This document shows, piece by piece, positions 52,077 through 62,227 of a DNA stretch of 64,000 nucleotides. Under the pieces are notes generated by a model, which did not search any database, was not told the origin of the DNA, and was given only the letters and a program-made list of their open reading frames with translations. Location: positions 62,001 through 126,000 of the forward strand of contig NZ_JAKZHX010000012.1 of assembly GCF_022568815.1 (NCBI RefSeq). Direction: 5' to 3'. Every line of letters starts with the position of its first letter. Positions within the stretch are counted from its first letter, which is position 1. This stretch comes from Undibacterium paludis (GTDB taxonomy: Bacteria; Pseudomonadota; Gammaproteobacteria; Burkholderiales; Burkholderiaceae_D). A program made the translations under genes and the position numbers.

Positions 52077-53021
52077 ATGTCTATTTACGAAGGCATCTGG
52101 GTTCCGCTCGTCACGCCATTTCACCAGGGCAAACCTGATCTGGATAAAGTGCAGCAACTGACCAGGCAATTAATGACAGCAGGCATCCATGGCCTGGTAG
52201 TCTGCGGCACCACAGGTGAAGCTGCGACACTCACTGATAATGAACAAACCGCACTCCTGGCTGCCGTGCTTGAAGTGTCGAAAAATTCTTGCCCGGTACT
52301 GATGGGTATCAGCGGTAGCGACACCCGGGTACTGGCAGAAAAAGTGCGGGCTTATTCCAATCAGCACCTGCAAGGGTTTCTTGTCAGCGCCCCCTCGTAT
52401 CTGCGCCCCTCACAAGAAGGTGTACGCCAGCATTTTGAGTCAATTGCAAAGGCGACGGAAAAAGACATTGTTCTGTATAACGTGCCAGCAAGGACAGGAG
52501 TGAACATAGATCTGAGCACGGTCATCGCGCTGGAGAAACAGACCAATATCATCGCTATCAAAGAAAGCAGTGGCAACCTGACGAAAATGATGGGCCTGGT
52601 CAATTGCAGTCATTTGAAAGTCCTGTGCGGTGATGACGCCATGCTGCTGGATACACTGAGCATGGGGGGCCAGGGTGCGATATCTGCTGCCGCCCACGTC
52701 AGGCCTGATCTGTTTGTGCAACTGTATGAACTCATACGTGCTGATTATTTCCCCGAAGCGCAGGCTTTGTTTGCTGAAATGCAGCCTTTGATACGCCTGC
52801 TTTTTTCCGAATCCAATCCGGCCCCGGTCAAGGCTGCCCTGGCCATGCAGGGATTGATACAAGAGGAACTGCGTCTGCCCATGACGGCCATGTCCCTGGC
52901 AGGAAAAATCAAACTCGCCAATGAACTGGAGAGGCTGGCGGATTTGGTTTTACCTGTCAAAGCCAGGCCTATGCCAACACCAGTCATCAACAATATTCGC
53001 TCCCTGCGCATGGTGCGCTGA
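52077..53021 (+). CDS. DapA-family Schiff-base aldolase (4-hydroxy-tetrahydrodipicolinate synthase-like)
   Basis: 314 residues, about 20 longer than usual DapA because of a basic C-terminal tail (LPVKARPMPTPVINN). The substrate-binding VPLVTPF and GTTGEAATL, Tyr134 in YNVPARTGVN and the Schiff-base lysine K162 in IAIKESSGN are in place, as is the pyruvate-site arginine of PARTG. It condenses pyruvate with an aldehyde; in lysine synthesis the partner is aspartate semialdehyde. Genuine housekeeping DapA is likely, yet its place beside two pseudo-ParA genes, without dapB or the bamC/nlpB gene often seen after dapA, leaves an accessory role possible. Confidence 0.92.
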   Translation: MSIYEGIWVPLVTPFHQGKPDLDKVQQLTRQLMTAGIHGLVVCGTTGEAATLTDNEQTALLAAVLEVSKNSCPVLMGISGSDTRVLAEKVRAYSNQHLQGFLVSAPSYLRPSQEGVRQHFESIAKATEKDIVLYNVPARTGVNIDLSTVIALEKQTNIIAIKESSGNLTKMMGLVNCSHLKVLCGDDAMLLDTLSMGGQGAISAAAHVRPDLFVQLYELIRADYFPEAQALFAEMQPLIRLLFSESNPAPVKAALAMQGLIQEELRLPMTAMSLAGKIKLANELERLADLVLPVKARPMPTPVINNIRSLRMVR

Positions 53022-53044
53022 ACTCCGGGACAACATCACTATCT

Positions 53045-53692
53045 ATGATCATTACCATTGCACATGGGGCGGGTGACCGTGCCAAATCCATCGTCGCCGA
53101 CAATCTTGCTGCGCTACGAACGCTAACAGGCAGCAAACTCATCTTGCTGGACAATGACGCTCGCCACGCTTCCCTGAACTGGAGCCTGGTACGTCGTTAC
53201 TCTGGTAGTTGCGCACCCGTCATGGCACGTCAGATCAGTGGCAAGGGCTTGCAGGCAGAATTGGAAAACCTGCGGTTTCATTATCATGACATCGTCATCG
53301 ATGCGGAAGCCCGTGATTGTATGGGTAGCCGCAGTGCCTTGCTGGCGGCCCATGTCACCATCCTGGTGATAGATCTCGATCAGATCGAGCAATTGCAAGA
53401 GAGTGAAATTAGTGCGCGTATGCAGACTGCCCAGGCTGCCAATACACGTATGCGTACTCTGGTCGTCATGAGCTCCCGTGAGACGCTACCGGCGAATGAC
53501 AAAGTGATCAGGGTCAGCAACTTTGTCAACCAACTCAGTAACACAGAGTTATTCCCCCATCCCCTGCTTTGTGGCGATGGTCTGTACCAGGCCTATCGGG
53601 AGGGTCTGGCAATCAGTGAATATCAGGCGGCAGATCAAACTGCAGTCAAAGGAATGGCAGAATTGTTCAGCGCAGTATTTTGCACCCATTAA
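53045..53692 (+). CDS. degenerate ParA/MinD-like protein
   Basis: 215 residues with the strand order of ParA-type SIMIBI NTPases: MIITIAHG, a phosphate-loop-like GAGDRAKSIVADNLAAL, KLILLDND, then YHDIVIDAEARD (Walker B/switch II position), HVTILVIDLDQ and LVVMSSRE. The deviant Walker A signature KGGxGKST is not kept: the loop retains Lys-Ser but has Ala for the last Gly and lacks the signature lysine. It may bind nucleotide poorly or not at all. It starts 23 bp after dapA and is followed at 19 bp by a membrane protein gene. A second relative is encoded at 54339. Confidence 0.78.
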   Translation: MIITIAHGAGDRAKSIVADNLAALRTLTGSKLILLDNDARHASLNWSLVRRYSGSCAPVMARQISGKGLQAELENLRFHYHDIVIDAEARDCMGSRSALLAAHVTILVIDLDQIEQLQESEISARMQTAQAANTRMRTLVVMSSRETLPANDKVIRVSNFVNQLSNTELFPHPLLCGDGLYQAYREGLAISEYQAADQTAVKGMAELFSAVFCTH

Positions 53693-53711
53693 CAGCAAGA
53701 TACCTGGCTAT

Positions 53712-54335
53712 ATGAGCAGTCAATTTTTCCCGGCTTTTATCATACTGCTGCTAGTGATCAGCCCCTTGGCCATGATGCCACTACCCGCCTGTGACCATTC
53801 CGGTTACGGGAGCATCTGCTCATTGAACATCTTCCTGCTGGTCCTCGGGGCATGCAGTTGTATTACTTTTTCTGGATGGGTACTGCTGGTCCACCTGCAA
53901 TTGCAGCAATCGAACCTGCAACTGATTTCTGGTTCGATACTTCTGTTACCCGCCGTCAGCATGTATATGCGAAGTAAGCTGTTCAACAGCAAAAAAGACA
54001 TCCCTTCTGCAACGACAGAAATAAATACATGGAACTCCAGCGTGCTTTTGCATGCACTGGCTGCCTCCGCCCTGAGTGCACTGATGCTATTCAATGCAAG
54101 ACTAAATAACGGATTTGCAGAAGGGGTCCTGGCATTGTCTTGCGCAGTCTTTATCTCCATGCTGATAGCACAATATCATGACAGCTTCTCACGTCGCAAA
54201 GAGTATGGCGTGGTGGTCGCTAGCCTGCAAAAATTCCTGGGACTGGTTCTTGTTGTGATAGCTGTACAACACCAGCTCTCCAGTTTATCGGCACACTCAA
54301 AGAATCCGCCAGTGGTGCTTAACCGTAATGCCTGA
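53712..54335 (+). CDS. membrane protein of unknown function between two ParA-like genes
   Basis: 207 residues from the ATG at 53712; the open frame extends further left but overlaps the ParA-like gene. Five or so hydrophobic segments (e.g. FPAFIILLLVISPLAMM, IFLLVLGACSCITFSGWVLL, FLGLVLVVIAVQHQL) make it an integral membrane protein. The first periplasmic loop has two cysteines. No known family is recognised. Spacing of 19 bp to the gene before and 3 bp to the gene after argues for one operon and perhaps a membrane anchor for the ParA-like proteins. Confidence 0.7.
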   Translation: MSSQFFPAFIILLLVISPLAMMPLPACDHSGYGSICSLNIFLLVLGACSCITFSGWVLLVHLQLQQSNLQLISGSILLLPAVSMYMRSKLFNSKKDIPSATTEINTWNSSVLLHALAASALSALMLFNARLNNGFAEGVLALSCAVFISMLIAQYHDSFSRRKEYGVVVASLQKFLGLVLVVIAVQHQLSSLSAHSKNPPVVLNRNA

Positions 54336-54338
54336 ATC

Positions 54339-54920
54339 ATGATAGTGACGATCATCGCTGAAACTGCGACACCGACAATGCCTGACACCGCCACAAGGCT
54401 GGCCAGACGGCGGGCACTGGCCGGCAGAAATGTTTTGTTGCTAAAGCAAAACTGCGAAAGAAAACAGGCAAACCAGTACACAAAAGATCACAACAACGCT
54501 GGCTGGTCACGCATGGAAATGAAAGCTGGCGCCAGGTCCCGTGCGCTTTCATCTGAGTTGATGATGAGGGAACTGGCAAGCACAGACGATGTTTTTCACG
54601 ACGTCATCATCGATGTTCCCAAGCCTTTTTATGCGGATGCCAAGACTGTTCTGGCCAGCAGCAACCTGCTTGTGTTCCATATGGAACTGAACTTGTGGGA
54701 TAAGGAAAGGGAGGCGAAACTGTATAAATGCATAAGGCTGGCACGCAATACAAATATGGATTTACCCGTGCTTGTTATCATAGATAAAATCGATTGCATG
54801 CAAAGCCAGAAATTCGTCAGCCAATTATCCGGGAACCTGGCTCACATCAAATTCATTTACCTGGATGACGCCAATGATATGTCGCTGGCAAATCTTTACA
54901 GGGCAATCTATTTACCATAG
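54339..54920 (+). CDS. second degenerate ParA/MinD-like protein
   Basis: 193 residues. It aligns by eye with the protein at 53045-53692: MIVTIIAE / MIITIAHG, NVLLLKQN / KLILLDND, FHDVIIDVPKP / YHDIVIDAEAR, NLLVFHMELN / TILVIDLDQ, LVIIDKID / LVVMSSRE. The phosphate-loop stretch (TATPTMPDTATRLARRR) has no Gly-Lys at all, so it is a pseudo-ATPase. The ATG is 3 bp after the membrane protein stop. No ribosome binding site is evident, suggesting translational coupling. Role unknown; a regulatory or localisation heterodimer with its relative is a natural hypothesis. Confidence 0.72.
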   Translation: MIVTIIAETATPTMPDTATRLARRRALAGRNVLLLKQNCERKQANQYTKDHNNAGWSRMEMKAGARSRALSSELMMRELASTDDVFHDVIIDVPKPFYADAKTVLASSNLLVFHMELNLWDKEREAKLYKCIRLARNTNMDLPVLVIIDKIDCMQSQKFVSQLSGNLAHIKFIYLDDANDMSLANLYRAIYLP

Positions 54921-55008
54921 TTGCCCCGCACCACGCTGGCTTGCTGATGCACATATTGCTGTGCACCAGACATCTGAAATTTTCAACAGCTGCCTGGTAG
55001 CAATTGAG

Positions 55009-55032
55009 TGAGCCAGAATTGCATCTGGCTCA
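55009..55032. terminator. hairpin between convergent genes
   Basis: TGAGCCAGA (55009-55017) pairs with TCTGGCTCA (55024-55032) across a 6-nt loop, between the ParA-like row (ends 54920) and the porin gene (stop at 55045). No strong T tract, so a modest bidirectional terminator. Confidence 0.5.
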
Positions 55033-55044
55033 TCAAAATCAAAC

Positions 55045-55779
55045 TCAGAAAGTTTTGCTGACAGTGACTACCAGGGCAGTCTTGCCGAGGAACTTGCCAT
55101 TGGCTGGCGATGCATAAGCAACTTCACCGGCATTTGTACCGATAATGGCCGCGGCACCTGTGACGATGCCAAAGTCTTTGGTCAGGCCCACCTTCCAGTC
55201 GGTATAGCTATAAGCGCCATTGTTCTTGACTTGCTGGTGACCGGCATGCAGGTTCAGTGTAAGACCGGTACTGATTTCCACATTCGCGCCCAGATCAAGG
55301 TAGCCGCTATTTTTGCTGTCGGCAAAACCGAACAGGTTGGTAACGGAATGCGAATACTTGGCATACGCCGGACCATAGCTCAGCTGGCCATAAATCTCTG
55401 TCGTATTGGCGCTGACAGGCAGGCCATTTGATGGATAGACATAGCTGAGCACGCCGACGTCATAACCGAGGTCTTTGGTCATTTCGCCGCGCTTGCCGGC
55501 GTACAGGTCGATTTCAACGTCGCCACCGCCGCCAGCATCCTTGGTCCATTTGATGGTAGACATCCAGGTGCCCGCATAAAAACCGCTTGGGTTATGCGTG
55601 TAGTCGGCACCGCCCTGCAAGGCAGCTTGCAGACGGGTCTGGGAAATACCGCGATAACGGTAGTCAGAAGCCAGTGCTGCATTGAAACTCACTTCATGAT
55701 CGGGCTTGGTTTCTTCCGCCTGGGCAAAACCGCCTGCAAATACAGTGCTGACAGCCATTGCCAGTATCAATTTTTTCAT
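55045..55779 (-). CDS. TorF-family putative porin
   Basis: 244 residues from the ATG at 55779, with AAAGGAAG 5 bases upstream. Signal peptide KKLILAMAVSTVFAGGFAQA. The mature chain opens VSFNAALASDYRYRGISQTR, the hallmark of the TorF (TIGR02001) outer-membrane family, and then runs as alternating beta strands to an aromatic C-terminus (VTVSKTF). A barrel of about 12 strands is likely. The substrate of TorF-like porins is not established. It stands just downstream of kdpE on the same strand but has its own spacer of 177 bp. Confidence 0.92.
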   Translation of the reverse strand: MKKLILAMAVSTVFAGGFAQAEETKPDHEVSFNAALASDYRYRGISQTRLQAALQGGADYTHNPSGFYAGTWMSTIKWTKDAGGGGDVEIDLYAGKRGEMTKDLGYDVGVLSYVYPSNGLPVSANTTEIYGQLSYGPAYAKYSHSVTNLFGFADSKNSGYLDLGANVEISTGLTLNLHAGHQQVKNNGAYSYTDWKVGLTKDFGIVTGAAAIIGTNAGEVAYASPANGKFLGKTALVVTVSKTF

Positions 55780-55911
55780 TTTACTTCCTTTCTGAATAAC
55801 GACTTTGTCGTTCTGGTTAATGCTGATGATGCCGGCTGCAGTGTTGGCTGTGGCAGGCAGAATCAGGCACATAAAAAATGTTTTATAAAAATTCAGGGCG
55901 CAAGAACCCCT

Positions 55912-55935
55912 CCGGCAAGTCGCAACACTTGCCGG
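55912..55935 (-). terminator. hairpin after kdpE
   Basis: CCGGCAAG (55912-55919) pairs with CTTGCCGG (55928-55935), 8-nt loop, 21 bp beyond the kdpE stop codon. The T tract is poor, so termination may be partial. Confidence 0.55.
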
Positions 55936-55956
55936 TCATCTGTTTTCTACATTGAA

Positions 55957-56664
55957 TTACGCTGGTATCAGGAGCCGGTAGCCAACCGCTGTCTCGGTCA
56001 AAAGATAGCGTGGCTGAGCAGGGTCGTCTTCGAGTTTGTGACGCAAATGCCCCATATAGATACGCAGATAATGACTGCTTTCTGAATGGCTGGGGCCCCA
56101 GACTTCGCGCAGCAATTGCGGGTTGCTCACGACCCGCCCGACATTGCTGACCAGCACCATCAGCAGCCGGAATTCTGTCGGCGTCAGTTTCACCATCTGG
56201 CCAGCCTTGGTGACCAGCCTGGCTTTCAGGTCAACCTTGACGTCACCAAATTGCAGCACACCATCCAGGTTGATACCGGGCTGGCGTTGCCGCCTGACCG
56301 TAGCTCTCACTCTTGCCAGCAGTTCACCGACACCAAAGGGTTTGCTCAGGTAATCATCGGCACCGGCATCGAGCGCCTTGATCTTGTCTGCCTCATTGAC
56401 ACGGGCAGACAGCACGATGACAGGCACATTCGACCACTTGCGCACGTCCTTGATGAAGTCGACACCGTCGCCGTCCGGCAAACCCAGGTCGAGTATGACC
56501 AGGTCAGGCTGGCGGGTACCGGCATCGATCAGGCCGCGCTGCATGGTGGCAGCTTCAAAGACCTGCCATTGTTCTTCTTCCATGGCATTGCGCACAAAGC
56601 GACGGATTTGCGGTTCATCTTCCACCAGTAAGACGACTGGCATTGCTTGGGTAGTTGCATTCAT
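55957..56664 (-). CDS. kdpE: KdpE response regulator
   Basis: 235 residues. Receiver domain with phosphoacceptor D59 (LVILDLGLPDGDG) and LSKPFGVGELLARV; winged-helix domain with LTPTEFRLLMVL and SSHYLRIYMGHLRHKLE. It is phosphorylated by KdpD and activates the kdp promoter under K+ limitation or osmotic stress. The ATG overlaps the kdpD stop by four bases (ATGA), so the regulator is translationally coupled to its kinase. Last gene of the kdp operon. Confidence 0.96.
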   Translation of the reverse strand: MNATTQAMPVVLLVEDEPQIRRFVRNAMEEEQWQVFEAATMQRGLIDAGTRQPDLVILDLGLPDGDGVDFIKDVRKWSNVPVIVLSARVNEADKIKALDAGADDYLSKPFGVGELLARVRATVRRQRQPGINLDGVLQFGDVKVDLKARLVTKAGQMVKLTPTEFRLLMVLVSNVGRVVSNPQLLREVWGPSHSESSHYLRIYMGHLRHKLEDDPAQPRYLLTETAVGYRLLIPA

Positions 56665-59414
56665 AATGCGCTTGAAAAATCATGTCCTTCTGATTGATGT
56701 TCTTCTTCAGGGTCCGGCATCGCCGGTGGTATGCCCAGGGGCAGGTCAAAGACGATGCATGCTCCGCCCTGGGGCGATTGGGCAGAATGGATATCTCCCT
56801 TATGCGCCCCAATGATGGCGCGACAGATTGCCAGGCCCAGACCAACGCCGGGCAGGGCGGACTCGCGCTCGCCGCGGGTAAATTTCTCAAATACGGCTTC
56901 TTCACGTCCCGCCGGCAAGCCAGGGCCATTATCATATACGCTGGCCTGTAACATGCTGCCTTCGACTCTGGCAGCGATACAGATCTGTGATCCCGGCGGG
57001 GTATATTTGGCGGCATTTTCGAGCAGATTGCACAATACCCTTTCTATCAGTACGGCATCAAAATTGATCAGGGGCAGGTCGCTGGCCAACCTGGTTTCCA
57101 CCTTGTGATGTTGCAGTTGCGGTGCGCTGATGCGCAAGGCACTGCCTACGACTTCTTCAAATGCCTGCCACTGCATATTGAGTTTGACTTCGCCACTTTC
57201 TATCCTGGCCATATCGAGCAGGTTGGTCACCAGGGCGCTCATGCGCAGGGTTTCGTCACGCAGTGACTGGGCCATATGCAGTTGTGCCTCAGCCAGCGGC
57301 GGCTTGGACATGGCCAGCGATTCCGATATGCCGACCAGTGAAGTCAATGGTGTGCGCAGATCGTGTGAGAGTGCAGCCAGCAATGAGTTGCGCAGGCGTT
57401 CTGATTCCATGTGGATCAGGGCATCCTGTGCCACTTCAATATAATGCACACGTTCAAGCGCAATCGCTGCCAGGGCGGCGAAGGTGTCAAGCTGCTGCCT
57501 TTGCTCAGGTATCATGATCCAGCGCCTGTTCTCTGGCTGCATGGCCAGCAGGCCGCGGGTACGCATGGGGGCGACCAGGGGCAGGTAAAAGAAATTGCTG
57601 GCGGGCAGGGTGTCAGTGCCTATGCCTGCCGCCTCCACCTTGTCAAAGGCCCACTGCGCGATACCCAGGTCCAGTCCGTCCACACTGACAGGTGGCGGCA
57701 GCAGGCGGCCTGCGTCATCAGGCAGTAGCAGGGTAGCCCGGGCATGGAATGCCCTTTGTATGATGGCTTGGGTGGTTTCTGATATTTGTTCTGCCTGCAG
57801 GACACCAGACAGGTCACGGGCAAATTCATACAGTGCGCGCGCCCTTGACTCGCGGTGTGACGCTACCCTGGCCTGGTAGCGCAGATCAGCAGTCAGGTGT
57901 CCGGTAATCAGGCCGACCAGCAGCATGACGGCAAAGGTCATCAGGTATTGCAGATCGCTGACAGCAAAAGAAAAGCGCGGCGGCACAAAAAAGAAATCGA
58001 ACACCGCTATGCCTACCACTGTGGACAGCACCGAAGGAGCGCGTCCGAACTTGACTGCAACCAGCACGACCGTCAGCAAAAACAGCATGGCGATGTTCAC
58101 CAGGTTGAAAATCTCGAACAGCGGCGTGGCAACCACGCCGGTCGCAACGCTGGCCAATACGGCATACACATAACGCCAGTGGCGCGCAGGCGAGCGCAGA
58201 CCAACCGGCTCATCCGGTCCGGCAGAATTGGGGGCTTTGCCCTGAACAGCGTCTGTAACAGTTTTGCCCTGGCCAACTTCAATCAGGTCCAGGTCTGGTG
58301 CGCAGGCGGCTATTCTCTGCAGCAGCTTGCCATGTTGCCAGTGCAGGCGAAATCCGGCTGGCTGATAACGCGCCAGTACCAGTCTGGAGAAATTATGGCT
58401 ATGCGCATAATCGACCAGACTTTGCGCAACATCAGCGCCGCTCAGTACTGTTGTCACTGCACCCAGGTCCTGGGCCAATTTCAGGGTTTTCAGGATGCGT
58501 TCACGCTGAGCGGAAGGCAAACGTTGCAATTGTGGTGTTTCCACGTACACGGCATGCCATTCCGCATTCATCTGACTGGCCAGACGGGCGGCACTACGTA
58601 CCAGGTGGTCTGCATCGCCATCGGGACCTATGCAGGCCAGCAGGGCAGCGTCGGTCTTCCAGATATTACCGATGGACTTTTCTACGCGATAGGCTTGTAC
58701 ATCATCTTCTATACGGTCAGCCGTGCGGCGCAGGGCCAGTTCGCGCAAGGCAATCAGGTTACCTTTGCGGAAAAAATTCCTGGCTGCACGTTCAGCCTGC
58801 TGCAACTTGTATACGCGGCCAGACTTCAGCCTGGCGAGCAATTCGTCTGCCGGTATATCGACCAGCACCACCTCATCCGCTTCGTCAAATACTTTATCCG
58901 GCAAGGTCTCGCTGACGCGTATGCCGGTAATGCCCCCCACCACATCATTGAGGCTCTCCAGATGCTGGACATTGACCGTGGTATACACGTCGATACCGGC
59001 GCTCAGTAATTCTTCCACGTCCTGCCAGCGTTTGGGGTGGCGCGAACCAGCCGCATTGGAATGCGCCAGTTCATCCATCAAGATCAGTGGTGGCTGACGC
59101 TCCAGTGCGGCATCGATATCGAATTCATGCAGGGTTTTGTCACGATAGGCAATGGCCTTGAGCGGCAGGATCTCCAGGCCATCAGCCAGGGCAGCGGTTT
59201 CATCGCGGCCATGGGTTTCGATGACGCCGACCAGCACCTGCTGGCCGTCAGCGATCAACTTGCGTGCCGCCGTCAGCATGGCATAGGTCTTGCCGACGCC
59301 GGCTGAAGCGCCAAAATAGATTCTGAGCTTGCCACGCATGGCGCGGCGCTCCTGCTCTTGCACATGGGCGAGCAAGACATCAGGATCGGGGCGCTGTTCG
59401 CTGTTGGTAGCCAT
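56661..59414 (-). CDS. kdpD: KdpD sensor kinase
   Basis: 917 residues from the ATG at 59414 (a TTG at 59423 adds three). N-terminal KdpD domain with Walker A GASAGVGKT at 35-43 and ILMDELAHSNAAGSRHPKRW; then a USP-like domain; four clustered membrane helices around residues 410-500; a GAF-like segment; H box AALSHDLRTPLTSLVG with H684; HATPase with NLLENAAKYTPPG and GVGLGLAIC. It senses low K+ and ionic strength and phosphorylates KdpE. 31 bp separate it from kdpC. Confidence 0.96.
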   Translation of the reverse strand: MATNSEQRPDPDVLLAHVQEQERRAMRGKLRIYFGASAGVGKTYAMLTAARKLIADGQQVLVGVIETHGRDETAALADGLEILPLKAIAYRDKTLHEFDIDAALERQPPLILMDELAHSNAAGSRHPKRWQDVEELLSAGIDVYTTVNVQHLESLNDVVGGITGIRVSETLPDKVFDEADEVVLVDIPADELLARLKSGRVYKLQQAERAARNFFRKGNLIALRELALRRTADRIEDDVQAYRVEKSIGNIWKTDAALLACIGPDGDADHLVRSAARLASQMNAEWHAVYVETPQLQRLPSAQRERILKTLKLAQDLGAVTTVLSGADVAQSLVDYAHSHNFSRLVLARYQPAGFRLHWQHGKLLQRIAACAPDLDLIEVGQGKTVTDAVQGKAPNSAGPDEPVGLRSPARHWRYVYAVLASVATGVVATPLFEIFNLVNIAMLFLLTVVLVAVKFGRAPSVLSTVVGIAVFDFFFVPPRFSFAVSDLQYLMTFAVMLLVGLITGHLTADLRYQARVASHRESRARALYEFARDLSGVLQAEQISETTQAIIQRAFHARATLLLPDDAGRLLPPPVSVDGLDLGIAQWAFDKVEAAGIGTDTLPASNFFYLPLVAPMRTRGLLAMQPENRRWIMIPEQRQQLDTFAALAAIALERVHYIEVAQDALIHMESERLRNSLLAALSHDLRTPLTSLVGISESLAMSKPPLAEAQLHMAQSLRDETLRMSALVTNLLDMARIESGEVKLNMQWQAFEEVVGSALRISAPQLQHHKVETRLASDLPLINFDAVLIERVLCNLLENAAKYTPPGSQICIAARVEGSMLQASVYDNGPGLPAGREEAVFEKFTRGERESALPGVGLGLAICRAIIGAHKGDIHSAQSPQGGACIVFDLPLGIPPAMPDPEEEHQSEGHDFSSAL

Positions 59415-59445
59415 ATATCGCAATATTATCCGAATGCGCGATAAA

Positions 59446-60027
59446 TTATTGTTTCTTGTCCAGCGTCAGGTTCAGTTCCAGCACATTGACCCGTGCTTCG
59501 CCCAGCAGGCCGGCAAAGGGCTGCTTTGCCAGCTGATCGACCAGTGCCTTGACCGTTGCCTCTGGCAGCTTGCGTTCGCGCGCTACCCGGCCAACCTGAT
59601 AATAGGCAGCAGCCAGACTGATGTCAGGGTCAAGACCGCTGCCGGAAGCGGTCACCAAGTCTACCGGTATCCTGGCCACGTTGCCGGGGTCTGCAGCCTT
59701 GAGGGCGTCGATACGTCCTTTGACTGCATCGATCTGTGCCGGATTGGTGGGACCAAGATTGGAACCGCTGGAGCCATTGCCATTATTCGGCATAGGGCCA
59801 GTGGCCGATGGCCTGCCCCAGAAATATTTGGGAGAAGTAAACGACTGTCCTATCAAGGTGGAGCCGACGGTCTTGCCCTCACGGACTATCAGGCTACCCT
59901 CGGCCTGGTCACTGAAAGCCAGCTTGCCTATGCCTGTCATGGCATAGGGATAGATGACGCCAACTACCAGCGTCAGACCGGCAAACAAGACTACAGCCGG
60001 ACGCAGGCTTGAACTGAATGTACTCAT
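59446..60027 (-). CDS. kdpC: KdpC subunit of the K+-transporting ATPase
   Basis: 193 residues: one N-terminal membrane helix (about 8-30) and a periplasmic domain with [20 protein letters not shown] and [20 protein letters not shown], the conserved blocks of Kdp[13 protein letters not shown] and [14 protein letters not shown] follow, also conserved. It acts as the chaperone-like subunit that raises the affinity of the KdpFABC complex. Located 16 bp after kdpB. Confidence 0.96.
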   Translation of the reverse strand: MSTFSSSLRPAVVLFAGLTLVVGVIYPYAMTGIGKLAFSDQAEGSLIVREGKTVGSTLIGQSFTSPKYFWGRPSATGPMPNNGNGSSGSNLGPTNPAQIDAVKGRIDALKAADPGNVARIPVDLVTASGSGLDPDISLAAAYYQVGRVARERKLPEATVKALVDQLAKQPFAGLLGEARVNVLELNLTLDKKQ

Positions 60028-60043
60028 GATGTATTCCTTTGAT

Positions 60044-62215
60044 TCAAACCAGATTAAGCAGTGACAGCACCATGTCGATCAGCTTGATGCCGACGAAAGG
60101 CAGGAAGATGCCGCCCACGCCATAGATCAGCAGATTGCGACGCAACAGCAGTGACGCGCCTATGGCCCGGTATTTCACCCCCTTCAAGGCCAGAGGGATC
60201 AGGAAGACAATGATCAGGGCATTGAAGATCACTGCCGACATGATGGCCGATGAAGGGCTGCTCAAATGCATAATATCGAGCGCCTTCAACTGTGGATAAG
60301 TAGCGACAAAAGCAGCGGGAATAATGGCAAAATACTTGGCGATATCGTTGGCGATCGAAAAGGTGGTCAATGAGCCGCGCGTCATCAGCATCTGCTTGCC
60401 GATCTCGACAATTTCCAGCAGCTTGGTCGGGTTGGAATCCAGATCCACCATATTGCCTGCCTCTTTGGCTGCCTGGGTACCGGAAGCCATGGCAACGGCC
60501 ACATCCGCCTGGGCCAGGGCAGGGGCGTCATTGGTGCCGTCACCGGTCATGGCGACCAGGCGGCCTTCGCCCTGATGGCTGCGTATCAGCTTCAATTTGT
60601 CTTCCGGCGTGGCCTCTGCCAGAAAGTCATCAACACCGGCTTCGGCGGCAATCGCTGCTGCCGTCAGCTTGTTGTCACCGGTAATCATGATGGTCTTGAT
60701 GCCCATGCGGCGCAGTTCGGCAAACCTTTCCTTGATACCGCCCTTGACGATGTCTTTCAGCTCTACCGTACCCATTATCCTGCCATCATCAACCACCACC
60801 AGTGGCGTGCTGCCTCGGCGCGAGATGTCGTCCACGGTTTTTGCAACTTCTGCAGGGAAAGGGCGGCCCAGTGACTCCACATATTTTCTGACAGAGTCCG
60901 CCGCACCCTTGCGTATCACGCGCTCACCGATATCAACACCACTCATGCGGGTCTGGGCAGTGAATTGTACGAAAGTGGCATGCAGACTGCTCATTTCACG
61001 TTCACGCAAATTATATTTTTGCTTGGCAAAGATGACTATGCTGCGGCCTTCCGGCGTTTCATCCGCCAGCGAAGCGAGCTGGGCTGAGTCGGCCAGTTGC
61101 GGCAGGCTGACACCAGGTGCCGGAAAGAAGTCTGATGCCTGACGGTTGCCAAGGGTGATGGTGCCAGTCTTGTCCAGCATCAGCACATCAACGTCACCGG
61201 CAGCCTCAACCGCGCGGCCGGAAGTGGCAATCACATTCGCCTGCATCATGCGGCTCATGCCTGCCACACCGATGGCCGACAGCAGGCCGCCTATGGTGGT
61301 AGGGATCAGGCATACCAGCAGGGCAATCAGCACCGTGATGGAGATGGGTGAAGAAGCAATGCCCGCAGCCCTGGCAGCGTCAACACTGAACAGGGAAAAG
61401 GGCAGCAAGGTCACCGTCACCACCAGGAAGATGATGGTCAACGCCACCAGCAATATCGTCAGTGCAACCTCGTTTGGCGTCTTTTGCCGTTTAGCGCCTT
61501 CCACCATGGCAATCATGCGGTCAATGAAGGCTTCGCCAGGATTGGAGGTGACCCTGACGACCAGCCAGTCTGACAGGACGCGGGTGCCACCAGTAACAGC
61601 TGAAAAATCACCGCCCGATTCACGTATCACCGGGGCCGATTCACCGGTGATGGCGCTTTCATCAACGGTGGCCACACCTTCGATGACCTCACCATCGATA
61701 GGGATGACATCATTGGCTTCTACCAGCACCACATCGCCTTTGCGCAAATCTGTCGCTGCGGCGGGCAACCAGGTCGTGCCATGTTTGGGTGTGGCCAGTT
61801 TCTTGGCCATGACTGTCTGTTTCAGGGCGCGCAGTGATGCGGCTTGCGCCTTGCTGCGACCTTCTGCCAGGGCTTCGGCAAAATTGGCAAACAGGACGGT
61901 AAACCACAACCATACCGATATCGCCAGGATGAAACCGGGGCTGGCTTCGCCCTGGCCCATCAGGGCCTGCACATACAGCATGGAGGTGATGATGCTGCCG
62001 ACATAGACGACAAACATCACTGGGCTGCGCAATTGTGTACGCGGGCTTAATTTCTTGAAGGCGTCAACGATGGCGGGCATCAGCAGGCTGCTGTCGAACA
62101 AGGACAGGCCTGCCTTGCTACCATTGACGCTGGCGGCACTGGCGGTGCCGGCATCAGGCTTGCCAGCCGACTGGACTTTGCCGTCAGTGTTTTTTTGTAC
62201 TGTGGTACTGGACAT
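60044..62215 (-). CDS. kdpB: KdpB, ATPase subunit of the K+ pump
   Basis: 723 residues, P-type ATPase of class IA. The phosphorylation motif [10 protein letters not shown] has the acceptor at D348; the dephosphorylation loop ITGES is at 189-193, the membrane CLIPTTIGG at 302-310 and the hinge [20 protein letters not shown] further on. Compared with enterobacterial KdpB the N-terminus carries an extra segment of about 35-40 residues rich in Ser, Ala and Lys ([19 protein letters not shown]). It hydrolyses ATP to drive K+ through KdpA. 12 bp separate it from kdpA. Confidence 0.97.
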   Translation of the reverse strand: MSSTTVQKNTDGKVQSAGKPDAGTASAASVNGSKAGLSLFDSSLLMPAIVDAFKKLSPRTQLRSPVMFVVYVGSIITSMLYVQALMGQGEASPGFILAISVWLWFTVLFANFAEALAEGRSKAQAASLRALKQTVMAKKLATPKHGTTWLPAAATDLRKGDVVLVEANDVIPIDGEVIEGVATVDESAITGESAPVIRESGGDFSAVTGGTRVLSDWLVVRVTSNPGEAFIDRMIAMVEGAKRQKTPNEVALTILLVALTIIFLVVTVTLLPFSLFSVDAARAAGIASSPISITVLIALLVCLIPTTIGGLLSAIGVAGMSRMMQANVIATSGRAVEAAGDVDVLMLDKTGTITLGNRQASDFFPAPGVSLPQLADSAQLASLADETPEGRSIVIFAKQKYNLREREMSSLHATFVQFTAQTRMSGVDIGERVIRKGAADSVRKYVESLGRPFPAEVAKTVDDISRRGSTPLVVVDDGRIMGTVELKDIVKGGIKERFAELRRMGIKTIMITGDNKLTAAAIAAEAGVDDFLAEATPEDKLKLIRSHQGEGRLVAMTGDGTNDAPALAQADVAVAMASGTQAAKEAGNMVDLDSNPTKLLEIVEIGKQMLMTRGSLTTFSIANDIAKYFAIIPAAFVATYPQLKALDIMHLSSPSSAIMSAVIFNALIIVFLIPLALKGVKYRAIGASLLLRRNLLIYGVGGIFLPFVGIKLIDMVLSLLNLV

Positions 62216-62227
62216 AAAGATCCCCTA

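Noticed and set aside
57897-59009. 370-codon plus-strand frame
   Set aside because: Entirely antisense to kdpD, whose domains and motifs are complete; composition mirrors the reverse complement of coding DNA.
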